From JBBDMW01 sp040878005 (GTDB lineage: Bacteria > Chloroflexota > Dehalococcoidia > Lucifugimonadales > Lucifugimonadaceae), in contig JBBDMW010000031.1 of the NCBI GenBank assembly GCA_040878005.1, positions 1-23,845 on the forward strand: a stretch of DNA of 23,845 nt, read 5' to 3'. Made by a program: the position numbers and the translations under genes. Shown here in pieces: positions 7,721 through 13,999 of the stretch. The notes beneath the pieces were generated by a model. The model was not told the origin of the DNA, did no database searches, and saw only the letters and a list, made by a program, of their open reading frames with translations. The first letter of the stretch is position 1; each line of letters begins with the position of its first letter.

Positions 7721-8944
7721 ATGGCAAGGCAAAAGTGTGTCGTCGCTTACAGCGGGGGCATGGACTCCACGATCTCTGTGGTATGGATCCAGGAACAGTA
7801 CGACATGGATGTCGTCACTCTCACAGTGGACCTGGGAGCAGGACCGGAGATTGAGGGTGTGAAGGAGCGCGCTGCGAAAGCCGGCGCTATTGAGTCGCTG
7901 ATATGGGACGTCCGGGATGAGTTTGTTGACGGCTATGTATTTCCCGGTTTGAAGGCAGGGGCTGTGTACGAGGGCGTATACGCGCTTTCGACTGCGTTCG
8001 GACGCCCGCTCATGGCGAAGAAGCTGGTGGAGGCGGCCCGGCAGGTGGGCGCGGTGGCTGTGGCGCATGGCTGCACGGGCAAGGGCAACGACCAGGTGCG
8101 GTTCGATGCGGGCATCAAGACGCTTGCAGCCCACGGTGAGCCGCTCCGCATCATTGCGCCAGCCCGCGAGTGGGGCATGACTCGCGATGAGGAGAAGCAG
8201 TACGCCGCAAAAGCGGGGCTGCAACTGCGCGAGGTGGGCAGCGATCAGCGGGTGTACTCGATTGACCGGAACCTGTGGGGCCAGGCCATTGAGGGTGAAG
8301 ACCTTGAGGACACATGGTTCGCCCCGCCCGAAGACGCCTACTCGTGGACAAAGCCGATCGCAGAGACGCCGCACGAGCCTGAAGAGGTGGAGGTATCGTT
8401 CGAAGAAGGCCGGCCCGTTGGGCTGAACGGCAAGAAGCTTGGCGGAGTGGAGCTGATCGAGCAGTTAAACGAGGTCGCAGGCAGGCACGGAGTGGGCCGG
8501 GTGGACCACCTGGAGAACCGGCTGGTGGGCATCAAGTCACGCGAAGTTTATGAAACACCCGCCGCCGTGGTGCTGCACATGGCGCTCAGGGCGCTGGAGA
8601 CGGCCACGCTCTCCCGGGACCAGCAGCGGCTCAAATCGCATATTGCGAGCATCTACTCTGACCTCGTCTATGATGGCCGCTGGTTCACGGAGCTGCGCAC
8701 GAACATGGACGCGTTCGTGAACAGTTGCATGAAGTACACCAGCGGTGACGTGCGGGTGCGCCTGCATAAAGCGAATGCCACGGTGACAGGCCGCCGCTCG
8801 CCATATTCGCTCTACGACTACGGCCTCGCGACATACTCGACGCAGGACTCTTTTGACCACAACGCTGCGATTGGCTTCATAGACATCTACAGCCTGCCCG
8901 CACGCACACAGGCCAAGAGCCAGACCATGCGGGACGCGAGGTAA
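7721..8944 (+). CDS. argG: Argininosuccinate synthase
   Basis: A 407-residue protein of normal length. It joins citrulline and aspartate using ATP to give argininosuccinate, the penultimate step of arginine synthesis, in the cytosol. The N-terminal PP-loop is AYSGGMDS (9-16); most family members have AYSGGLDT, so the Met and Ser are small variations. The segments VAHGCTGKGNDQVRF and SPYSLYDYGLATY are highly conserved family blocks. The ATG at 7721 has an upstream GGAG (ACGGAGACAGC) at good spacing. Its partner argH lies on the same strand but is separated by the AT-rich island at 8945-10882, with no clear terminator between, so the island may be co-transcribed with it. Confidence 0.97.
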   Translation: MARQKCVVAYSGGMDSTISVVWIQEQYDMDVVTLTVDLGAGPEIEGVKERAAKAGAIESLIWDVRDEFVDGYVFPGLKAGAVYEGVYALSTAFGRPLMAKKLVEAARQVGAVAVAHGCTGKGNDQVRFDAGIKTLAAHGEPLRIIAPAREWGMTRDEEKQYAAKAGLQLREVGSDQRVYSIDRNLWGQAIEGEDLEDTWFAPPEDAYSWTKPIAETPHEPEEVEVSFEEGRPVGLNGKKLGGVELIEQLNEVAGRHGVGRVDHLENRLVGIKSREVYETPAAVVLHMALRALETATLSRDQQRLKSHIASIYSDLVYDGRWFTELRTNMDAFVNSCMKYTSGDVRVRLHKANATVTGRRSPYSLYDYGLATYSTQDSFDHNAAIGFIDIYSLPARTQAKSQTMRDAR

Positions 8945-9038
8945 GACCGAGAGGGTGTCTAATTAACGATTTAATGGTAAGCTCGTCTTCACCTATGTCG
9001 ATTTCTGGGTTTGTGGCTTGGGCCAGGGATCTCACCTT

Positions 9039-10298
9039 ATGATTACTGAACTTGAAATAGAAGGCTTCAAGAGTTTTGGGAAATCTACTCAACGAATCAA
9101 GTTGAGTAGATTAAATTTTATTGTGGGTGCTAATTCTTCAGGGAAGACTAATTTCTTGAGTGCCCTAAAATTTCTACAAACTGCGCTTAATGAAGATGTG
9201 CAATATGCGGTTACCGGTTTAGGAGGGTCTTCTCAGGTGTCCCATAAGGTTCCTTATGGGCTTAATAAAGACCTGCCACTCAGGATTTTGATAAAAGGCG
9301 TCCCACAAATCAATGGGCCATTGAGATTTGAGGAATCGGATCGCCATATCGAAGTCAAGATTCCTTCGTATGAATATGAAGTGTCTATCGATCCTGGTGA
9401 TGATGAGTTGCCTGCAACTGTGATCAGTGAACAATTAAAAGCAAACATAATTATTAATGGTAAACGAGGGATATATAAACTTAGCAGGACCAACGATACT
9501 TTTACGATAACGGATCCAATTGATTCTTATTTACGTGACGTTACACCCGCTCGTAAACGCGGATCACGGCGCAGTATACGAAAGAAAATCCAGGATGCAG
9601 ATGCCTCGCGTCTTGTATTGAGTACGGGATTCCTATCCATAACTAATGCGTTCATCCGCCGAGGGCTTACAAGCTGGAGGTTCTTCAACATAAATCCTGA
9701 TGTGGCACGTCAGCCATATATGGAGTCTCCAAATATAGAACTCGGTTCTTCTGGAGAACATCTGGCGGCCGTTCTACATAAAATCTCGACCACGACGTCA
9801 ACTAAGGAATTTCAGGCAGTCCGGGAAGGCCTGCGAGAAGTTGTTCCTGCATTCGCTGATGTTTCAACCCGCAAATTGCCTATCGAAGGGAAGTGGGCGT
9901 TTGAGATTGCAGAACAGACGATGGAAGAGCCCATTTCACCGGCTTCGGCATCCGATGGGACAATACGCCTTCTTGCATTACTGGTGATCACGTCCTGGGT
10001 ATCTAAAAGAGCTGACATTACAGCCATAGAAGAACCAGAAGCAGGGCTGCATCCTCATTTGTCAGAACATATTGTGCAAATACTGAAACATGCTGCAGAA
10101 AACACACAAGTTATTGTTACAACTCATAATCCTCAATTTCTAGACTTTGTAGAGCCAAAAAATATACTTCTCTGTGATAAAATTGACGGGTTGACTAATA
10201 TTCGTAATGCTTCAGATCAAGAAGACATAGAAATATTCCGAAAACACTTCAGTCTTGGTGACTTATGGACCCAAGGGGCGCTTGGCGGTATTCCGTGA
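9039..10298 (+). CDS. AAA/ABC-type ATPase of the SMC/OLD-like group (candidate defence ATPase)
   Basis: A 419-residue soluble ATPase opening with MITELEIEGFKSFGK, the usual start of RecF/SMC/OLD-like ATPases. Walker A is GANSSGKT (30-37). A long central insert (about 50-290) includes a very basic stretch at 171-183 (ARKRGSRRSIRKK). The ABC signature-like motif is SASDGTIR (303-310), Walker B is ITAIEEPEAGLHP (327-339) and the switch histidine is in TTHNP (361-365), so ATP hydrolysis should be intact. Unlike OLD or GajA it lacks a C-terminal TOPRIM nuclease; that role may fall to the next gene, which overlaps it by four bases. It ends in LGDLWTQGALGG, a tail I associate with ATPases paired with DUF4276 genes. 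The ATG at 9039 has AGGGA about eight bases upstream; a TTG at 9018 is less likely. The function is inferred. Confidence 0.85.
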   Translation: MITELEIEGFKSFGKSTQRIKLSRLNFIVGANSSGKTNFLSALKFLQTALNEDVQYAVTGLGGSSQVSHKVPYGLNKDLPLRILIKGVPQINGPLRFEESDRHIEVKIPSYEYEVSIDPGDDELPATVISEQLKANIIINGKRGIYKLSRTNDTFTITDPIDSYLRDVTPARKRGSRRSIRKKIQDADASRLVLSTGFLSITNAFIRRGLTSWRFFNINPDVARQPYMESPNIELGSSGEHLAAVLHKISTTTSTKEFQAVREGLREVVPAFADVSTRKLPIEGKWAFEIAEQTMEEPISPASASDGTIRLLALLVITSWVSKRADITAIEEPEAGLHPHLSEHIVQILKHAAENTQVIVTTHNPQFLDFVEPKNILLCDKIDGLTNIRNASDQEDIEIFRKHFSLGDLWTQGALGGIP

Positions 10299-10870
10299 AA
10301 ATTGGAGTTGTTGTAGAAGGAGCTTCTGAAAAGAAGTTTCTGGATCGTGTATTGCATAAGTATAATCCGAATGTTCAATTTGATGTTAGGATTATGAAAG
10401 GTCGGAATAAACTTATTCAATCGTCCGTGTCAATGATGCAGCAATTTTATAGTGCGCGCTATCAAAGAGGGTTTTTCATAACAGACTTAGATGATAATGA
10501 ATGCCCACTACAAATCATTCATGAATTCCCAGATGAGGTACGTGAAAACGCACTGAAACCAAAAGCTATCCGGTTTGTCACTATTTGTGTGGCCATGAGA
10601 GATCTGGAGGGGTGGCTGCTGGCAGATCAAGAAGCAATTCGCTCGGTACTGCCTCAGTGCGAATATATCGCACCGTCTGACACTAGTAACTTGAATACTG
10701 GAAAATTATTGACCAAATTATGGAATTCTGAGCACCCTAATACTGCTCTTAATAAAATCAGCTTCGCCGCTAGTATGTCTTACAATTTCGATCCTGCGCG
10801 CGCCGCCGTTAACTCACCTTCCTTTGAATACTTCTGGAAACGCCTAAGATCATGTATTTCAAATTGCTAA
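10295..10870 (+). CDS. DUF4276 / RloB-like TOPRIM-fold protein (candidate defence effector)
   Basis: A 191-residue protein. It opens MKIGVVVEGASEKKFL, the VEGxSE motif typical of TOPRIM-like DUF4276 proteins (acid E8). An acidic cluster DLDD follows at 64-67, then RDLEGWLLAD at 102-111, and the family-typical C-terminal NSPSFEYFWKRLR (173-185). These acids could bind metal as in OLD-type nucleases, but nuclease activity is not shown. The start is the GTG at 10295, overlapping the ATPase stop as GTGA, which implies translational coupling and a shared function. The same frame is open further upstream inside the ATPase gene, but the family begins at this GTG. Composition is AT-rich like its partner. 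Family membership is likely; a role in phage defence or abortive infection is inference from similar ATPase-TOPRIM pairs (AbiL, PARIS). Confidence 0.75.
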   Translation: MKIGVVVEGASEKKFLDRVLHKYNPNVQFDVRIMKGRNKLIQSSVSMMQQFYSARYQRGFFITDLDDNECPLQIIHEFPDEVRENALKPKAIRFVTICVAMRDLEGWLLADQEAIRSVLPQCEYIAPSDTSNLNTGKLLTKLWNSEHPNTALNKISFAASMSYNFDPARAAVNSPSFEYFWKRLRSCISNC

Positions 10871-10882
10871 AAGACCTCATCA

Positions 10883-12280
10883 ATGCGCGGAAGTGAAAAA
10901 GACCCGGCCTCTGCAGCCAGGGGCTCCGAACTGGCCAGCGAATTCACGGTGTCGTTGCATTATGACCAGCGCCTGTACCGGGAGGATATTGCCGGGTCGG
11001 CGGCGCATGCACGCATGCTGGCGCGGCAGGACATCATCCCGCAGGGTGACGCCGAGAAGATCATCGATGGCCTTGAGCAAATCAGGCAGGAGATAGAGTC
11101 CGGGAAGTTCAAGTGGAAGCCGGAGCTGGAAGACATCCACATGAACATAGAGTCCCGCCTGTACGAGCTTATTGGCGATGCAGCGGGCAGGCTGCACACG
11201 GCGCGATCCCGCAATGACCAGGTGGCCACGGACACAAGGCTGTATACGAAGCGCATGGCGGCTGACGCGGTGCGGAACTGCCGGCGGCTCCAGCGGTCAA
11301 TGCTGACGCTCGCCGAAAGCCACATCGAAACGGTGCTGCCCGGCTACACGCACCTACAGCGGGGCCAGCCCGTTGTGCTGGCGCACCATGCGCTGGCGTA
11401 CTTCGAGATGTTTGACCGCGACGCCGGCAGGTTCCTGGCGGTTGCGGACGCCGCCGACGTGATGCCGCTGGGCAGTGGGGCGATGGCCGGGCTGCCGTAC
11501 CCGCTGGACCGTGAGTCGGTGGCAGAGGAACTTGGCTTCTCACGCATCAGCGCCAACAGCATGGATGCGGTGTCAGACCGGGACTTCGCTGTGGAGTTCC
11601 TGAGCGCCGCGGCAATTTGCATGGCACACCTGTCGCGACTCGCAGAAGAACTGATCACCTGGTCGTCGGAGGAGTTTGGCTTCGTTCGCCTGAGCGACGA
11701 ATACACCTCCGGTTCCAGCATCATGCCGCAGAAGAGGAACCCTGACTTTGCCGAACTGGTGCGCGGCAAGACGGGCCGGGTTTATGGGCGCCTGGTGGGC
11801 CTGTTGACCACGCTCAAGGGGCTGCCGATGACGTACAACCGGGACCTCCAGGAGGACAAGGAGGGGCTGTTCGACGCTGCTGACACGGTTGTGGCGGCGC
11901 TGGACGCGGCATCCGGCATGGTGGATGGCATTACAGTCCACCCCGAGCGTATGCGACAGGCGGCGGAGCGCAGCTTTGTGCTGGCAACGGACATCGCCGA
12001 CTACCTGGTGTCGAAGGGCGTCCCGTTCCGTGAGGCGTACATAGTGGTTGCAGACCTTTCGAAGCGTGCCATGAGCGATGGCAGGGGCCTTGGCGAACTG
12101 ACCATTGATGACTATCGGGCCGCTTCGCCTCATTTTGAAGACGATGTCATGCAGATCACGGTTGATTCCGCCGTAGCGGCCCGTGACGTACCGGGCGGCA
12201 CAGCGCCCAACAGGGTGCGGGAAGCGATGCAGGACTGCTACCGGCGGTTGTCGATGGCCCGCCTGGAGGGCCAGTGGTAA
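10883..12280 (+). CDS. argH: Argininosuccinate lyase
   Basis: A 465-residue lyase of the fumarase/aspartase superfamily. It cleaves argininosuccinate to arginine and fumarate. Conserved blocks are YREDIAGSAAHARML (32-46), TARSRNDQVATD (106-117), GYTHLQRGQP (154-163, with H157) and the mobile catalytic loop SGSSIMPQKRNPD (276-288), all intact. The N-terminus is odd: the family normally begins with a WGGRF or similar RxRF motif, and here there is only MRGSEKDPASAARGSEL. The ATG lies 12 bases after the in-frame TAA of the DUF4276 gene, and no Shine-Dalgarno is visible. The insertion of the island may therefore have replaced the original start, leaving translation dependent on ribosomes finishing the upstream gene. 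The downstream lipoprotein gene follows after 65 bases. Confidence 0.95.
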   Translation: MRGSEKDPASAARGSELASEFTVSLHYDQRLYREDIAGSAAHARMLARQDIIPQGDAEKIIDGLEQIRQEIESGKFKWKPELEDIHMNIESRLYELIGDAAGRLHTARSRNDQVATDTRLYTKRMAADAVRNCRRLQRSMLTLAESHIETVLPGYTHLQRGQPVVLAHHALAYFEMFDRDAGRFLAVADAADVMPLGSGAMAGLPYPLDRESVAEELGFSRISANSMDAVSDRDFAVEFLSAAAICMAHLSRLAEELITWSSEEFGFVRLSDEYTSGSSIMPQKRNPDFAELVRGKTGRVYGRLVGLLTTLKGLPMTYNRDLQEDKEGLFDAADTVVAALDAASGMVDGITVHPERMRQAAERSFVLATDIADYLVSKGVPFREAYIVVADLSKRAMSDGRGLGELTIDDYRAASPHFEDDVMQITVDSAVAARDVPGGTAPNRVREAMQDCYRRLSMARLEGQW

Positions 12281-12345
12281 TCTTCTTGACTGGCGCCCGC
12301 TCCCGCGCCTGGCAATGAACCGCTGAGAGCTTTTCCAACAACAGA

Positions 12346-12774
12346 ATGATCACTCACCTGTCTGCGTCGGCACGTATGGCATGGCTGCTGTTCGCCCTGG
12401 TGGTCCTCCTGGGGCTGACAGGGTGCATGGCCTTCGGCACGTATTCGTCTGGGACCAGCCTGTACATTGGCGACCAGGTGACCATGACCCTCAAGGACGA
12501 CACTCTGACCATAATTTTCCTGAGGGTTGAGAATGATTCCAGGTGCCCCTCAGATACCGAGTGCCCCGCGGCGGGAGAGGCGACGGTGGTCATACAGGCT
12601 GAGACTCCGAATGACAGCGAGGAGATCACCCTGTTCGCTGGCCGTGACCGGCCTGACAGGGTCAAATTCGGGGTTTACACCATCACGCTTGAAAGGCTGT
12701 TGCCTGACCCTCCGCCCCAGGGAGGCGTTGAACAGTCTGAATACCTTGCCAGTTTCAACGTCACTCGCCGCTGA
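12346..12774 (+). CDS. Small secreted lipoprotein of unknown function
   Basis: A 142-residue protein with a signal peptide: a hydrophobic stretch (MAWLLFALVVLLGL, 11-24) and a lipobox LTGC with the lipid-modified cysteine at 27. The mature part is short and beta-rich, with DSRCPSDTECPAAGEATVVI at about 65-84. A similar cysteine pair followed by AGEA occurs in many uncharacterised lipoproteins. It presumably sits on the outer face of the cytoplasmic membrane. The start could be the ATG at 12346 or the one at 12376; neither has a clear ribosome binding site. It lies between argH and rpe in the same direction with short gaps, but nothing links it to arginine or pentose metabolism. Confidence 0.75.
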   Translation: MITHLSASARMAWLLFALVVLLGLTGCMAFGTYSSGTSLYIGDQVTMTLKDDTLTIIFLRVENDSRCPSDTECPAAGEATVVIQAETPNDSEEITLFAGRDRPDRVKFGVYTITLERLLPDPPPQGGVEQSEYLASFNVTRR

Positions 12775-12804
12775 ACCGTTGTCTCCGGGCACCTGGACCG
12801 CACC

Positions 12805-13473
12805 ATGCGCAACCTGAAAATTTCTGCCTCGCTCCTTGCAGCTGACTTTGCCCACCTGGCGGATTCTGTGCGGGCCGCAGAGGAAGGCGGGTGCGATGAG
12901 CTTCACTTCGACGTGATGGACGGGCACTTTGTGCCGAACATCACTGTGGGCGTGCCTGTACTGGAGGCCATCAGGCCGCTCACCAGGCTGCCCGTAGACG
13001 TCCACATGATGGTGGATGAGCCGGGGCGATTCGCCGAGGCGTTCGCAGATGCAGGCGGAGACATATTCACGGTTCACATCGAGGCCTGCAAAGACGTTCG
13101 GGCAACCATCGAGGCGGCGCGGGCGGCCGGGATGCGGCCGGCGGTTTCAATCAAGCCGGCGACGCCGGTCTCTGACATTGAGCCGCTGCTGGGCAGCATT
13201 GACCGGGTCCTGGTGATGACAGTAGAGCCGGGAGCGGGCGGGCAGTCGTTCATGCCCGAGATGCTTCCCAAGGTGCGTGAGATCCAGAGGATTTCAGCAG
13301 GGCGCGGCCTGGACGTGGAGATTGCGGTGGACGGCGGCATCAAGGCAGGCACAGCGCCGCAGGCGGTCCAAGCCGGCGCACGAACACTTATCTCCGGAAC
13401 CGGAGTGTTCGGTCATCCTGGCGGCATCCGGGCTGCCGTGGATGCCCTGCGTGCCGCCAATGCGGGCGGTTAG
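12805..13473 (+). CDS. rpe: Ribulose-phosphate 3-epimerase
   Basis: A 222-residue TIM-barrel enzyme of normal length that interconverts ribulose 5-phosphate and xylulose 5-phosphate in the pentose phosphate pathway. The metal ligands are all at standard positions: H34 and D36 in LHFDVMDG, H67 in VDVHMMV, and D176 in AVDGGIK. The phosphate-binding region and the flexible loop MTVEPGAGGQSFM (138-150) are present. The ATG at 12805 matches the family start (NLKISASLLAADF). No strong Shine-Dalgarno is seen, so it may be coupled to the lipoprotein gene 30 bases upstream. It converges with rpmB. Confidence 0.96.
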   Translation: MRNLKISASLLAADFAHLADSVRAAEEGGCDELHFDVMDGHFVPNITVGVPVLEAIRPLTRLPVDVHMMVDEPGRFAEAFADAGGDIFTVHIEACKDVRATIEAARAAGMRPAVSIKPATPVSDIEPLLGSIDRVLVMTVEPGAGGQSFMPEMLPKVREIQRISAGRGLDVEIAVDGGIKAGTAPQAVQAGARTLISGTGVFGHPGGIRAAVDALRAANAGG

Positions 13474-13540
13474 GGCTTCCATAGCCGCATCCATGTGAAG
13501 GCCGGACACAGGCAGGGTTGCAACGGATAAGCCGGGCAAC

Positions 13541-13569
13541 AAAAAAGCCCTCCCCGGAGGGAAGGCTTT
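13541..13569 (-). terminator. Intrinsic terminator of rpmB (also facing rpe)
   Basis: A GC-rich hairpin formed by AAAGCCCTCC and GGAGGGAAGGCTTT at 13544-13569. On the minus strand it is followed by six T (the A-run 13541-13546 on the plus strand), the classic form for ending the rpmB transcript 26 bases after its stop. On the plus strand it has only three T, so it may also stop rpe less efficiently. Confidence 0.85.
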
Positions 13570-13594
13570 CACAGGCACATTTTGCAGGTTGCCT

Positions 13595-13777
13595 CTAGCG
13601 CGCCTTAGTCTGCGTGCGCAGGCAGCGAGCGCAAATCTTGACGCTCTTGGCCTCGCCGTTGATCACCATGTTGCGCTTGAACACATTTGGCTGGGAGATC
13701 TTACGCGTCGCGTTGAGGGCGTGGCTGCGATTGTGCCCGAACTGCGGACCCTTGCCGCAAACCTCGCACTTGGCCAT
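13595..13777 (-). CDS. rpmB: Large ribosomal subunit protein bL28
   Basis: A 60-residue basic protein, MAKCEVCGKGPQFGHNRSHA at its start, with the L28 signature of zinc-binding cysteine pairs: CEVC (4-7) and CARC near residue 51. This is the zinc-containing C+ type. It belongs to the 50S subunit. The ATG at 13777 has a clear AAGGAT about six bases upstream on the minus strand; the frame stays open 30 codons further upstream but that stretch is leader. It is divergent from fakA, an arrangement related to the rpmB-yloU-yloV neighbourhood of Firmicutes, although no yloU (Asp23) gene lies here. It is followed by a strong terminator. Confidence 0.97.
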   Translation of the reverse strand: MAKCEVCGKGPQFGHNRSHALNATRKISQPNVFKRNMVINGEAKSVKICARCLRTQTKAR

Positions 13778-13824
13778 GACGTGATCCTTACGTAGAAAAG
13801 TAGCTGATCCAGAAAGTGAGCCGA

Positions 13825-13851
13825 CAATAAAATAACGGGGTTGCGCCCGTT
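13825..13851 (-). terminator. Terminator-like hairpin in the rpmB leader
   Basis: On the minus strand AACGGG and CCCGTT (13851-13846 and 13839-13834) form a six-base stem with a six-base loop, followed directly by ATTTTATTG. It lies about 50 bases upstream of the rpmB start codon, within its probable leader. It could be an attenuator for rpmB or the end of an antisense transcript from the fakA side. No anti-terminator pairing was worked out. Confidence 0.35.
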
Positions 13852-13999
13852 GTTCGCCAAGCTCCAACTTTGTGGAGAGTAAACATCTAAGTTAACATGC
13901 AGCCAATCTGGCGGCAAGTTGAACCGCCTCGCGCGGCTCTTGAAAAAATGCGTGCGGCCCTACTGCCGTGTACGCCGACGCCGGAGGAGCATACGGAGC

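Larger units (their letters stand above)
8945..10882 (+). mobile_element. AT-rich acquired island between argG and argH
   Basis: Base composition drops sharply just after the argG stop and recovers just before argH. A hand count of 9121-9180 gives 22 G/C in 60 bases, against clearly GC-rich neighbours. Codon use also shifts to A/T third positions. The island holds exactly two overlapping genes (ATPase and DUF4276) in the direction of the arg genes. I find no transposase, integrase or convincing flanking direct repeat. A small palindrome, ATTAA-CGAT-TTAAT (8962-8975), lies at the left edge. Horizontal acquisition is inferred from composition and position. Confidence 0.65.

Noticed and set aside
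7211..8374. Long minus-strand open frame across the M16 3' end and argG 5' half
   Set aside because: It is antisense to two well-supported genes, spans their intergenic gap, and its protein is rich in His/Arg/Leu without any domain. It is a by-product of GC-rich codon use.
8930..10890. Direct repeats flanking the AT-rich island
   Set aside because: Comparison of both edges gave only a five-base AGACC match, not above chance, so no target-site duplication or attachment site is claimed.
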